A stretch of DNA of 51,051 nucleotides, taken from the NCBI GenBank assembly GCA_017446745.1, contig JAFSQF010000039.1, forward strand, positions 1-51,051, in the 5' to 3' direction. The position numbers were made by a program, and so were the translations under genes. Positions 1 to 7,689 of this stretch are shown piece by piece (position 1 is the stretch's first letter; each line of letters opens with the position of its first letter). The stretch is from Bacteroidales bacterium (GTDB lineage Bacteria > Bacteroidota > Bacteroidia > Bacteroidales > P3). The notes under the pieces are model-generated. The model searched no databases. It worked only from the letters and a program-made list of their open reading frames with translations, and was not told where the DNA came from.

Positions 1-950
1 TATCCGCCATTGTCTTCAAAGTAGGTGCTGTCGACAATAGTACCGGCAGCGGGGTCGGCCCATTTGGCAAAGTCGCCGTCGTGAAGCTGGCTGTAGAGGC
101 CCATGCCATATTCGCCGTTGGTTTTATGCTCGAAGTAGTTATAGGGGGTGACGCCGAGCGTGTCGGTGCCGTTGACGAAACGGATGTCGCTGAGGTAGCC
201 ATAACTGTTGAGGGAATAGCTGAAGCGCGGGTCGGCGCTCTGGATGTCGTTCATCACAGCACTGAGAGCCACGGCGTCGCCGTCGAAGCGGTAGCCCCAT
301 GCCAGGGCGGTGTCGGCCCAGTTCACGGCGAAGACCACCTCGTTGCTGCCCGTGCCAACCCAGTAGAGGATATCGCTTGCCGCGATGGTGGCCTCCTCAG
401 GACCATTGGAGGTTGAGGGTACAGGCACCGGCACTGGCGTCTTGGTCCATGCCGAAAGACCGCAGTATCCGCCATAATCCTGCACACAAACACGTGTGGG
501 CGAGGCAAGGTCGCCATATTTGAAGACATCGCCATCGTGAAGCACCTCGTTGGCACCACCAAACGAGGTGGCTCCGTTGATGTTGGCCTCCCAATAGTTG
601 AAAGGCACTTCCGCCGAGGTGCCCGAAAGGCTCAGGGTGTCGTTGTTGTCCATCACGTAGAAGATGTCGCCCTGCGGATACCACGAAGGCAGACCCACGA
701 CCCAGAAGCGGGGGTCGTTGACGGTGATGGAATCGGTCATCTGCTGCACCGTGGCAGTGCCGTTGAAGCGGAAGCCCCAGGCCAGCGCAGTGTCGGGAAT
801 ACCGAAATTAACAATAAGTACGGCACGATTGCTGCCCGTACCCACCCAGTAGAGGATGTCGTTGGTGTCGATAGTGGCATCGACAGGGGTCTGCGCCTTC
901 GCACCGAAAGCGCAGATAAACATGAGTGTAGTTAATAAAAGCTTTTTCAT
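1..950 (-). CDS. Secreted two-repeat protein under a cobalamin riboswitch (3' end outside window)
   Basis: The frame is open from the ATG at 950 to the window edge, giving about 316 visible residues. An N-terminal signal peptide ends in GAKAQ (residues 16-20) and has no lipobox cysteine, so signal peptidase I export is likely. Two copies of one domain follow, starting near residues 31 and 193. Each begins DILYWVGTGSN and continues with a hydrophobic strand and TALAWG[FY]RF; a proline-rich linker (about 171-182) separates them. The gene lies downstream of a cobalamin riboswitch on the same strand, so expression should rise when B12 is scarce. I infer a role in corrinoid capture or handling at the cell surface, as for the BtuG and BtuH proteins of gut Bacteroides, but I do not recognise this as either family. 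The missing C-terminus could carry a sorting domain. Confidence 0.8.
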   Translation of the reverse strand, partial: MKKLLLTTLMFICAFGAKAQTPVDATIDTNDILYWVGTGSNRAVLIVNFGIPDTALAWGFRFNGTATVQQMTDSITVNDPRFWVVGLPSWYPQGDIFYVMDNNDTLSLSGTSAEVPFNYWEANINGATSFGGANEVLHDGDVFKYGDLASPTRVCVQDYGGYCGLSAWTKTPVPVPVPSTSNGPEEATIAASDILYWVGTGSNEVVFAVNWADTALAWGYRFDGDAVALSAVMNDIQSADPRFSYSLNSYGYLSDIRFVNGTDTLGVTPYNYFEHKTNGEYGMGLYSQLHDGDFAKWADPAAGTIVDSTYFEDNGG

Positions 951-1167
951 CTATTATGAAGTTTAAGAGTTTATTTGTCACAGTTCATCAGCCCCGCTGG
1001 CGTCGCAGCCCACAGCCAGCGTGCAACGCCCTCCGGGCGCCGCCAATCGGCTCAGCTTCAAACAAAGAAAAAAGCAGTGGAAAAACAGGCACAACTATTC
1101 TTCGCCACAGGCGACAACCGTCCTGTTTCTCGGGCACTTTTTCCTCGAAAGCGAACCGAATTTCTCA

Positions 1168-1330
1168 GATTTGGCAGGTCTTCTGACTCGTTCTCCACCC
1201 GTCGGCCTTCCCACATTCCTATGGCGTAATGCAGTGGCTATATCGTTGACAGACAGACTACTGAACTCACAGCAGCGGGACTGTTCAGGACTCTCACCTG
1301 ATTCCCTTTTCATGCCCCTAAGGGCAACCA
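1168..1330 (-). promoter_or_regulatory. Cobalamin (adenosylcobalamin-type) riboswitch
   Basis: Read on the minus strand, the segment carries the hallmark order of the class: a GGGAATCAGGTGAGAGTCCTG core, ACAGTCCCGCTGCTGTGA, the B12-box-like GCCACTG (complement of 1232-1238), GGGAAGGCCGACGG, and GAGTCAGAAGACCTGCC at the 3' end. These are family-defining conserved blocks. The RNA would be the leader of the secreted-protein gene starting at 950. Between aptamer and start codon (951-1167) are two GC-rich hairpins: CGCTGGC (995-1001) with GCCAGCG (1015-1021), and CGCCC/GGGCG (1027-1039). They may belong to the expression platform. No other gene is visible in 951-1552. Confidence 0.95.
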
Positions 1331-1339
1331 AATCGGCTG

Positions 1340-1347
1340 CAAAAATA
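1340..1347 (-). promoter_or_regulatory. -7 promoter box for the riboswitch transcript
   Basis: The minus strand reads TATTTTTG, matching the Bacteroidota -7 consensus TAnnTTTG, immediately upstream of the riboswitch aptamer. No good -33 TTTG is visible. Confidence 0.6.
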
Positions 1348-1431
1348 CAACATTTTTTTTATTCCACTGCATTGTTGATAATTTTTTTATATATTGTCAA
1401 CAACTATAATATTTCTAATCAAATATTTTAG

Positions 1432-1439
1432 TATCTTTG
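1432..1439 (+). promoter_or_regulatory. -7 promoter box for the coiled-coil gene at 1553
   Basis: TATCTTTG matches TAnnTTTG. It is divergent from the riboswitch promoter about 90 bp away and would give a leader of roughly 110 nt. Confidence 0.6.
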
Positions 1440-1552
1440 CAAACAGTTTAAAACCTACTATTGCACACTTTCAATACAAATAAAGAAAACTATTTCAATA
1501 GCTTAAACAACCCAATAAAACTTTTTCGTTACCTCGAAAAAGGGTATCATTC

Positions 1553-2242
1553 ATGCCTCCAACGGATTATACTTTAAATATGGCCTTACGGAATCTTCAC
1601 GGCAACACAGCCTCCAATTTGGAGGATGTAGCGTGGAATACCGTATACCAACTGATTGACATAATCAAAGCGCAAAAGAATGATATCGAAGAACTGCAGA
1701 GCAAATTGTCGAAATCCGAACTTCGAGAGGCCAAGAAAGATGGCATTATCGAGCTTCTGACCAAAGAGAACGAGATGCTCCGCAGCAAGCAGCAGCAAAA
1801 CGCGGCGCCCCCTGTTGCAGCGTTGCCACCCGACAGCGAAGCCCCCTCTCCTGCCCAGCGCTATCGGTCGTCGAAAAAATCCAAACCCATCGACCCTGAT
1901 GTCGTTGCCCGCATCAAGCAAACCCGCGACCACGCCGCGGTGTGCGACAAGGCATTGACGCACTGGCAACGTCTGGTAGACGCCGGCCTGATTAACGAAA
2001 ACCTGATGCCCACCACACATTGCGGCGTAACCACGGCGGCACGCATCGTGTGCCGTCTGCAAACCGAGGTGGACGACAGCATCAAATGGTCGTTCTTCGA
2101 AAGACGCTGGAAAATATCGCACCTCCAGAGCAGCCTGAGCCGCACTGCCTACAAGGACATGAAATACTATGCTTTGGTGAACCGCGCCTTCAACCTGGCC
2201 GACGATGCCCCCTTCGTCTGCAAGAACAACCGGGCTCAATAA
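1553..2242 (+). CDS. Coiled-coil protein of unknown function
   Basis: A 229-residue soluble protein with no signal peptide. Residues about 25-85 are a charged heptad-rich helix (for example IKAQKNDIEELQSKLSKSEL), typical of a coiled coil. A Pro/Ala-rich linker (about 86-105) leads to a basic, probably helical domain of about 115 residues containing THWQRLVDAGLI and WSFFERRWKI. ATG 1553 is the first start after the promoter at 1432; ATG 1580 is an alternative. I do not recognise the family. It opens an accessory block with an HTH protein and a DUF6266 protein, so a mobile or accessory origin is possible. Confidence 0.6.
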   Translation: MPPTDYTLNMALRNLHGNTASNLEDVAWNTVYQLIDIIKAQKNDIEELQSKLSKSELREAKKDGIIELLTKENEMLRSKQQQNAAPPVAALPPDSEAPSPAQRYRSSKKSKPIDPDVVARIKQTRDHAAVCDKALTHWQRLVDAGLINENLMPTTHCGVTTAARIVCRLQTEVDDSIKWSFFERRWKISHLQSSLSRTAYKDMKYYALVNRAFNLADDAPFVCKNNRAQ

Positions 2243-2387
2243 ATGGTTCGCCGACGGTTCAGCACCTTTCCTTCCGCAACTTTCTGGCAATGCCTTCGAC
2301 TGTTGTCAACCACATTTATTTTCATTACCTTTTTTCGGTATAGACAACAACCTATCACACAGGACGATAAAGCTAAATCTCGAACAT

Positions 2388-2438
2388 TTGCAAACCTCTT
2401 GCAAAAAACTGTTGCAATATGTTGCGAAAGTGTTGCGA
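2388..2438 (+). repeat. Five TTGCRA motifs spaced 10-13 bp apart
   Basis: TTGCAA occurs at 2388, 2399 and 2412, and TTGCGA at 2422 and 2433 (steps of 11, 13, 10 and 11 bp, about one helical turn). A further TTGCGA lies at 2515. The array sits in the 340-bp gene-free stretch 2243-2583, just upstream of the promoter of the HTH gene, so it could be an operator array; this is inference. Otherwise that stretch shows only the promoter at 2550. Confidence 0.55.
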
Positions 2439-2549
2439 CTATAAGACCGCCGCTCCTGCATATCTAACGGCATTTAAGCATCTTACAATTATTTCGGCAA
2501 GAATAGCGACCCCGTTGCGAGTGTTTCGCTCTATACTGTTTTATCATGC

Positions 2550-2557
2550 TACTTTTG
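2550..2557 (+). promoter_or_regulatory. -7 promoter box for the HTH gene at 2584
   Basis: TACTTTTG matches TAnnTTTG, with a TTTC about 22 bp upstream (2524-2527) as a possible -33 element. The predicted leader is about 20 nt. Confidence 0.6.
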
Positions 2558-2583
2558 CAGCAAAATTTTAAAACACAAAAACT

Positions 2584-2877
2584 ATGAGTTCTATTCTTAA
2601 TGAAGTGGCCGCTGCAGCCACCAGCGTCAAGCAACAAAGCAGCAACGAGGCCCCGTGCCAATGGATAACCGTAGAGCAGGTGGAACACAAGCTCCGAATC
2701 ACGCGCAGCACCATATATAGGTGGCGGCGCTTAGGGGTGCTGAGAGGCTACCGCCTGAAAGGGACACGCAGCGTATATTTCCTTGAAAGCGAAGTGGACG
2801 ACTTCCTGCGCCAGAACCCCATCACCGAGAAAGGAAGACTTGACAAAACTGGGCTGCTACTGCATCCAACCAACTGA
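2584..2877 (+). CDS. Excisionase/MerR-like helix-turn-helix protein
   Basis: A 97-residue protein. Residues about 27-76 form the helix-turn-helix of the excisionase-family domain (HTH_17): a WITVEQVEHKL helix, the recognition part ITRSTIYRWRRLGVL, then a YRLKGTRSVYF wing and a final helix EVDDFLRQN. This small Bacteroidota class occurs in mobile elements and as a local regulator. The gene has its own promoter (2550) and a perfect terminator 20 nt after the stop, so it is a single-gene unit. The upstream TTGCRA array may be its operator, but nothing in the sequence proves that. Confidence 0.75.
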   Translation: MSSILNEVAAAATSVKQQSSNEAPCQWITVEQVEHKLRITRSTIYRWRRLGVLRGYRLKGTRSVYFLESEVDDFLRQNPITEKGRLDKTGLLLHPTN

Positions 2878-2897
2878 ACAAAACAGACTTATGAAAG

Positions 2898-2923
2898 GCG
2901 TGACGTTGTCACGCTTTTTTTTT
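2898..2923 (+). terminator. Intrinsic terminator after the HTH gene
   Basis: A perfect 7-bp stem GCGTGAC/GTCACGC (2898-2904, 2908-2914) with loop GTT is followed by nine T residues. Confidence 0.9.
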
Positions 2924-3063
2924 CCCATTTTTCAGATTTCGGAGAGGGAAGAGCCTGTTTTCTACGGCTTTTCTGCCATGTGTCATTATGTGCCATTATT
3001 GTTCATACGCGCTCAAACGACTGTATATGAGGTCAATTTATCAAAAGGTGGTGTTCAGCGTGC

Positions 3064-3071
3064 TATTTTTG
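3064..3071 (+). promoter_or_regulatory. -7 promoter box for the DUF6266 gene
   Basis: TATTTTTG matches TAnnTTTG and lies 109 bp before the ATG at 3180. The rest of the roughly 300-bp stretch 2878-3179 holds only the terminator of the previous gene. Confidence 0.5.
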
Positions 3072-3179
3072 CATCGTCTTTCGCAGGAAGAAAGGCAGGT
3101 CGTCCGGAAGACCTGTCGCGGAAACGGCGGGAGGCACGTGAACTAACATTATTTATCAACCCTTAAAAATTGAACAACA

Positions 3180-3815
3180 ATGGGTAAAATCAAACAAGGA
3201 ATCCTTGGAGGATTCAGCGGTAAGGTAGGTCCCGTCATCGGCACCTCATGGAAAGGTAAAGCAGTCATGCGCGCCATCGCGCTCAGCCACAACGACGCCA
3301 ACAGCGTGGCGCAGCAGCAGCAACGCCTCAAGTTCAAACTTCTGATTCAGTTCTTGGCAGAAGTCAACGGCTTCATCGAGCGTGGTTTCCGCAACCGTGC
3401 CGTGGGCATGACGGCCCCCAACGCTGCCATGCGCCTCAACCTCGACGGCGCCATCAGCGGCGACTGGCCCAACTACAAGGTGGCCTACGACAAGGTCATG
3501 GTCTCCAACGGCGTCATCGACCTGCCCTACAGCCCTGTAGGGACGCTGGACGGCAGCGACATCAGCGCCACATGGTCCGACAACAGCGGCTTGGGCAACG
3601 CCGATGCGGCCGACAAGGCGATGATGCTGGTCTACAACCCCGCGAAACGCCAGAGCATCTACAACACCAACGTGGCAGAACGCTCCGAACGCAGCGCCGT
3701 GATCTCCACTCCGGCAGCATGGAGCGGCGACACCGTGGAAGCATGGCTCGCCATGCGCCGCGAGAAGGACGGCGAGACAAGCAAGTCGTTCTACCTCGGC
3801 AGCTTCAACCTCTAA
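3180..3815 (+). CDS. DUF6266 family protein
   Basis: A 211-residue protein that starts with the family signature MGKIKQGILGGFSGKVGPVI followed by GTSWKGKAVMR. The family is common in Bacteroidota and has no known function. Several features suggest a structural, perhaps particle- or phage-related protein: the Gly-rich basic N-terminus, a central segment rich in short hydrophobic strands (VSNGVIDLPYSPVG), and the tail AWLAMRREKDGETSKSFYLG. That reading is weak. There is no signal peptide. It has its own promoter (3064) and terminator (3836), and the unknown 175-residue protein follows directly. Confidence 0.8.
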   Translation: MGKIKQGILGGFSGKVGPVIGTSWKGKAVMRAIALSHNDANSVAQQQQRLKFKLLIQFLAEVNGFIERGFRNRAVGMTAPNAAMRLNLDGAISGDWPNYKVAYDKVMVSNGVIDLPYSPVGTLDGSDISATWSDNSGLGNADAADKAMMLVYNPAKRQSIYNTNVAERSERSAVISTPAAWSGDTVEAWLAMRREKDGETSKSFYLGSFNL

Positions 3816-3835
3816 TGCTTCCCCCACTCCAAGCA

Positions 3836-3864
3836 AGAGCGGCATCCGTGCCGCTCTTTTTTTT
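3836..3864 (+). terminator. Intrinsic terminator after the DUF6266 gene
   Basis: A 9-bp stem AGAGCGGCA/TGCCGCTCT with loop TCCG is followed by a T tract. Confidence 0.9.
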
Positions 3865-3893
3865 CTCATTCAAAACAATAAAACAGCTCAACA

Positions 3894-4421
3894 ATGCGAC
3901 CTTCAAATTATCTTTATGCCTTAGTGCGTGCCTACGACAACAATACCCAACCGGTTGGCACCATAGAGGAATTCCGGCAGCAGTCGCGCGACTTCGCCGA
4001 ACAGATTATGCCCTACGCCCAGGCCGTGGGCGACGACCTCTTCGGCCACGAGAGCCGCGGCGACTGCACCCTCCAGTGGCGCTACGATGCCTTAGTGAGC
4101 ATAGCCTACGACATGGGGCTCGACCTCTTCTATGCCACCAAGCTGCCCGAGATGGTACGCCAACACGCCTGCAACAAGCACATCAAGCAGGCCATCCTCG
4201 CCACTCCGAGTTTCAACGACACGCTGCGCGACGACCTGTTGCAGCAACTGTCGCTCTACCGCCTCGAGGCCCTTCCGCGACGCATGGTGGAATACAAACT
4301 CTATTGCGGCGAGCCTCTCTTCACCATAGGCCGCACCAAGCAGAACGGACAGATTGTCTTCGCCCCCTCGGTGCTGCACCCCGTCTACACCTTCCTGACG
4401 GCCTTGGCCAACAAACGCTGA
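3894..4421 (+). CDS. Protein of unknown function next to DUF6266
   Basis: A 175-residue soluble protein without signal peptide or TM segment. It appears mainly helical: RPSNYLYALVRAYDN, EEFRQQSRDFAEQIMPYAQ, WRYDALVSIAYDMGLDLFYA. It ends in a short strand-rich part with LFTIGRTKQNGQIVFAPS. I do not recognise a family. The phrase DALVSIAYDMG faintly recalls phage lysozymes, but the catalytic pattern is not there. The gene starts 78 bp after the DUF6266 stop, beyond a strong terminator, so it probably uses its own promoter or readthrough. A bidirectional terminator closes it against the convergent proS. Confidence 0.6.
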   Translation: MRPSNYLYALVRAYDNNTQPVGTIEEFRQQSRDFAEQIMPYAQAVGDDLFGHESRGDCTLQWRYDALVSIAYDMGLDLFYATKLPEMVRQHACNKHIKQAILATPSFNDTLRDDLLQQLSLYRLEALPRRMVEYKLYCGEPLFTIGRTKQNGQIVFAPSVLHPVYTFLTALANKR

Positions 4422-4434
4422 AAGGTGACGCCGC

Positions 4435-4470
4435 AAAAAAAACGACCGCGTTCCACGGTCGTTTTTTTTT
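4435..4470. terminator. Bidirectional terminator between the unknown gene and proS
   Basis: The stem AACGACCG/CGGTCGTT (4441-4448, 4456-4463) has an A run on the left and nine T residues on the right. It can therefore end transcripts from both directions, although proS stops 160 bp away. Confidence 0.85.
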
Positions 4471-4631
4471 GCGGCTTTGCAATATCTATTTACAGTTTGA
4501 AGACTTACTCAACTTTCGCAAGTTCTATGTTGGTGATAATGAGTGTCGCTTCGCGACAGAAATCTCGCAAATCCTTTCAAATCTTTCAATATTTATCTGT
4601 TTGGCGAGGATATAGGGAGTGGAGCCCCGCA

Positions 4632-6104
4632 TCAATAGGCGCGGGCGAAGATTACGCGGCGGTGGCTGGGACGTCCACTATAGATGCAACGGCCTTCCTC
4701 GGCGGGAGCGTCGTAAGGGATGCAGCGAATGGTGGCCTTGGTCTCTTCTTTGATGCGCTCCTCGGTCTCGGCGGTACCGTCCCAGTGGCAGAGGAGGAAG
4801 CCGTTCTTCTCTATCTCGACCTTGAAGTCGTCCCAGGAATCCACCTTGCGGGTGTTGGCCAGACGGAAATCGAGGGCACGCTGATAGATAGAGTGCTGAA
4901 TGTCGGCGAGCAGCTTTTCCACATGGTCGGCGATGCCATCGATAGGCATGGTCTCCTTGGCGAGGGTGTCGCGGCGGCACACTTCGCATGTGCCGTTCTC
5001 CAGGTCGCGGGGGCCAACGGCGAGGCGTACCGGCACGCCCTTGAACTCGTACTCGGTGAATTTCCAGCCGGGTTTGTATTCGCGGCGGTTGTCGTACTTT
5101 ACGCTGATGCCACGCTGGCGCAGGGCATCGATGACGGGCTGCACATGAGCGTCGACGCTGGCATACTGCTCCTCGTTCTTGCAAATAGGCACGATAGCCA
5201 CCTGGATGGGGGCCAATTTGGGAGGCAGCACCAGGCCGTTGTCGTCGCTGTGGGTCATGATGAGGGCTCCCATCAGGCGGGTGGAGACGCCCCACGATGT
5301 GGCCCACACATATTCCAGCTTGTTCTCTTTGTTGAGGAACTGCACATCGAAAGCCTTGGCGAAGTTCTGGCCGAGGAAATGGCTGGTGCCGGCCTGCAGG
5401 GCCTTGCCGTCCTGCATCATAGCCTCGATGCAGAAAGTGTCGAGGGCACCGGCGAAGCGCTCGTTGGGCGACTTTACGCCCTTGACGACGGGCACGGCCA
5501 TCCAGTTGTTGGCGAAATCAGCGTAGACATCGAGCATGCGACGGGCCTCTTCCTCGGCCTCCTGACGTGTGGCATGAGCCGTGTGGCCCTCCTGCCAGAG
5601 GAATTCGGCGGTGCGGAGGAACATGCGGGTGCGCATCTCCCAGCGCACCACGTTGGCCCATTGGTTGCAAAGGATGGGAAGGTCGCGGTACGATTTGATC
5701 CAGTTCTTATAAGTGCTCCAAATGATAGTCTCGGAAGTGGGACGCACTATGAGCTCTTCCTCAAGGCGCGCCTCGGGGTCCACCACAACGCCGGTGCCTT
5801 CCTCGTTGGTCTTCAGACGATAGTGGGTCACCACGGCACATTCCTTGGCGAAGCCTTTCACATGGTCGGCCTCACGGCTGAGGAACGATTTGGGAATGAA
5901 GAGAGGGAAGTAGGCGTTTTGATGGCCGGTGTCCTTAAACATCTTATCCAGAGCGTCGTGCATCTTTTCCCATATAGCATAGCCATAGGGTTTAATCACC
6001 ATACAGCCGCGCACGGCCGAGTTTTCGGCCAAGTCGGCCCGAACCACAAGTTCATTATACCATTCCGAGAAATTCTCGGAGCGAGAGACGAAATCTTTTG
6101 CCAT
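4632..6104 (-). CDS. proS: Prolyl-tRNA synthetase (short, archaeal/eukaryal type)
   Basis: 490 residues. The enzyme charges tRNA-Pro with proline in the cytoplasm. Class II motifs are clear: [10 protein letters not shown] (the TxE loop), then [20 protein letters not shown], and the [15 protein letters not shown] segment. The C-terminal anticodon-binding domain (PIQVAIVPI) follows, then the extra zinc-binding-like tail (GTCEVCRRD) that ends in Tyr, as in the ProS type-3 family of archaea, eukaryotes and some bacteria. It lacks the insertion domain of the long bacterial type. I start at 6104 (MAKDFVSRS): the upstream in-frame ATG at 6290 lies beyond the likely transcription start. It is monocistronic, with a divergent promoter region shared with the gene at 6303. 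Confidence 0.95.
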   Translation of the reverse strand: MAKDFVSRSENFSEWYNELVVRADLAENSAVRGCMVIKPYGYAIWEKMHDALDKMFKDTGHQNAYFPLFIPKSFLSREADHVKGFAKECAVVTHYRLKTNEEGTGVVVDPEARLEEELIVRPTSETIIWSTYKNWIKSYRDLPILCNQWANVVRWEMRTRMFLRTAEFLWQEGHTAHATRQEAEEEARRMLDVYADFANNWMAVPVVKGVKSPNERFAGALDTFCIEAMMQDGKALQAGTSHFLGQNFAKAFDVQFLNKENKLEYVWATSWGVSTRLMGALIMTHSDDNGLVLPPKLAPIQVAIVPICKNEEQYASVDAHVQPVIDALRQRGISVKYDNRREYKPGWKFTEYEFKGVPVRLAVGPRDLENGTCEVCRRDTLAKETMPIDGIADHVEKLLADIQHSIYQRALDFRLANTRKVDSWDDFKVEIEKNGFLLCHWDGTAETEERIKEETKATIRCIPYDAPAEEGRCIYSGRPSHRRVIFARAY

Positions 6105-6215
6105 TGTGTTTTTTTTAGCTGTTCGCGAGAGACCACGAGGTCCTGTAGAAACTATATTTTTTAAAAGTTGAACAATTTTTTTTGATGAATAACGTTTCGT
6201 TATGTGAAAAATGCG

Positions 6216-6223
6216 TATTTTTG
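6216..6223 (+). promoter_or_regulatory. -7 promoter box for the gene at 6303
   Basis: TATTTTTG matches TAnnTTTG, with TTTCG about 17-18 bp upstream as a possible -33 element. Confidence 0.6.
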
Positions 6224-6242
6224 CACGCAATATTTCGGGTTG

Positions 6243-6250
6243 CAAAATTA
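6243..6250 (-). promoter_or_regulatory. -7 promoter box for proS
   Basis: The minus strand reads TAATTTTG (TAnnTTTG). It overlaps the divergent promoter of the gene at 6303 by only about 20 bp, so the two may compete. The predicted leader of about 130 nt contains a small GACC-TCGT-GGTC hairpin. Confidence 0.5.
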
Positions 6251-6302
6251 CTAAATAATTGTGAATTTTAAAGCACTTAACTGGGAACATAAAAATTCAT
6301 CA

Positions 6303-7595
6303 ATGATGAAAAGACTAAATATCAACATCCTGACTGCATTATTTTTGTTGACGGCTACTGCCGCCAACGCCATGTCGCAGACTGCCAACGACGGCGTTCA
6401 CTACTATTCGGACCCTCAAAATGGAATAAAACCCACCGTTCCGACACCCTATGTGGACACGGCGATAGCACAAAAGAGCGACAATATCACCGTTGAGATC
6501 ACCAGCACGGTGCGCGACACCACGCCCAAGCAAAGCACCGCCACAGCCGGCCCACGGCATTTGCAGGCCGACACCACACTGAGCCTTTGCAACAACCCCT
6601 ACCACATGGGCCGTGGCGTGCTGATGGTGGAGGCCGACCCCTGGCTTAGCCCCTACGTGGGGTGGTACTACCCGGGCTGGTACGGCAGCCGTTGGCATGT
6701 GGGCCTGGGCTGGAGTTGGGGCTGGGGCCCCTACTGCAGCATCGGATGGGGATGGGACCCCTACTGGAGCTGGTGGTACGACCCGTATTATGCCTGGCAT
6801 TGGGGCTGGTATGGCTGGGGTGGCTACTACGGCTGGGGCTATCCCTATGGCTGGGGTGGTTACTATGGCTGGGCTTGGGGCGGCTACTACGGCTGGTATG
6901 GCTATCCCCATTATGGCCACGGCGGCCACTGGGGGCATGGCTTCGCCGGCGCGACGCGCCGCAGCAACACCCCGCAGCGTAGCAGCTCCATGATTGGCCA
7001 AAGAGGCCCTAATGGTGGCGGACTGACATCACGCCGTGGTGGCGTTGACCTGAACCGCGACGGACGTGGCTCGCGCGGCAACGTTAGCGGCACACGCACC
7101 ATGAACAGACGCGGAACAGTCGTCGACGGAAACAGACAGACATCCTCACGCTCGGCTTCGGGAAGCCGCTACGCAAAACCGGCAGGCGTCAACACTGGCC
7201 GCGAAGGCGTCAGAACAGCCTCAGCAAGCCGCAGCACCTACAGCAATAACAGCCGCAGCACCTACAGCAATAACAGCCGCAGCTCGTACAACAGCAACAG
7301 CCGCAGCTCGTACAGCAACAGCAGCCGCAGCTCGTACAACAGCAATAGCCGCAGCTCGTACAATAACAGCAGCCGCAGCTCGTACAACAACAGCAGCCGC
7401 AGCAGTTCAAGCAGAAGCACTTACAGCTCGCCAAGCAGGAGCAGTTCAAGTCGCAGCACCTACAGCTCTCCCAGCCGCAGCAGCAGTTCGAGCAGCCGAA
7501 GCAGCTTCGGAGGCGGTTCCAGCAGTCGCAGCAGCTTCGGAGGCGGTTCCAGCAGCCGCAGCAGCGGCGGCTCGCGCAGCGGCGGAAGAAGATAA
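6303..7595 (+). CDS. Secreted low-complexity protein, Gly/Trp/Tyr-rich and Ser/Arg/Tyr repeats
   Basis: About 430 residues. ATG 6303 (or 6306) is preferred over 6261 because a typical signal peptide starts there (MKRLNINILTALFLL...ANA). After a Thr-rich segment comes a striking region of about 90 residues made almost only of Gly, Trp, Tyr and Pro (for example YGWGGYYGWGYPYGW). A basic Arg/Gly/Asn stretch follows, then tandem SRSSYNN/SRSTYS units. No catalytic domain is visible. It is probably an exported surface or matrix protein; aromatic/Gly repeats of this kind often self-associate, but that is inference. The alkaline phosphatase gene follows 94 bp later. Confidence 0.75.
   Translation: MMKRLNINILTALFLLTATAANAMSQTANDGVHYYSDPQNGIKPTVPTPYVDTAIAQKSDNITVEITSTVRDTTPKQSTATAGPRHLQADTTLSLCNNPYHMGRGVLMVEADPWLSPYVGWYYPGWYGSRWHVGLGWSWGWGPYCSIGWGWDPYWSWWYDPYYAWHWGWYGWGGYYGWGYPYGWGGYYGWAWGGYYGWYGYPHYGHGGHWGHGFAGATRRSNTPQRSSSMIGQRGPNGGGLTSRRGGVDLNRDGRGSRGNVSGTRTMNRRGTVVDGNRQTSSRSASGSRYAKPAGVNTGREGVRTASASRSTYSNNSRSTYSNNSRSSYNSNSRSSYSNSSRSSYNSNSRSSYNNSSRSSYNNSSRSSSSRSTYSSPSRSSSSRSTYSSPSRSSSSSSRSSFGGGSSSRSSFGGGSSSRSSGGSRSGGRR
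7237..7570 (+). repeat. In-gene tandem repeats encoding Ser-Arg-Ser-Tyr units
   Basis: Units of about 21-24 bp around CCGCAGCTCGTACAACAGCA recur at least eight times, then degrade into GGCGGTTCCAGCAGTCGCAG copies. All keep frame in the secreted protein. Such arrays vary in length by slippage. Confidence 0.8.
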
Positions 7596-7611
7596 ATAAC
7601 TCGCCTTTTAA

Positions 7612-7670
7612 TTTAGAAAATCTAGAAGCTCTGGAAATTCTATAAATTCTATAAAATATAGAGAATCAAA
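7612..7670 (+). repeat. Periodic TCTA-rich spacer
   Basis: TCTAGAA, TTCTATAA, TTCTATAA and ATATAGA motifs recur about every 10 bp between the secreted-protein gene and the phosphatase gene. A similar array lies at 9633-9690, again between two envelope genes. Function unknown. Confidence 0.4.
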
Positions 7671-7689
7671 AAAAAAAAAAACATAATTA

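Noticed and set aside
2783-3166. An open frame over the HTH gene end and its terminator
   Set aside because: It runs through a perfect intrinsic terminator and has no recognisable sequence.
3894-4421. Phage lysozyme-like reading of DALVSIAYDMG
   Set aside because: The catalytic Glu/Asp pattern of glycoside hydrolase family 24 is absent around the matching segment.
3572-4615. A long Arg-rich plus-strand frame over DUF6266 and the next gene
   Set aside because: It overlaps two better-supported genes and crosses two terminators. Its translation is arginine-rich shadow sequence.
4425-6164. A 579-codon plus-strand open frame across proS
   Set aside because: It is fully antisense to the well-conserved prolyl-tRNA synthetase and has a low-complexity, histidine- and alanine-rich translation with no recognisable domain.
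6104-6290. N-terminal extension of proS to the upstream ATG
   Set aside because: The extra 62 residues are not part of the family, and the region contains the proS promoter.
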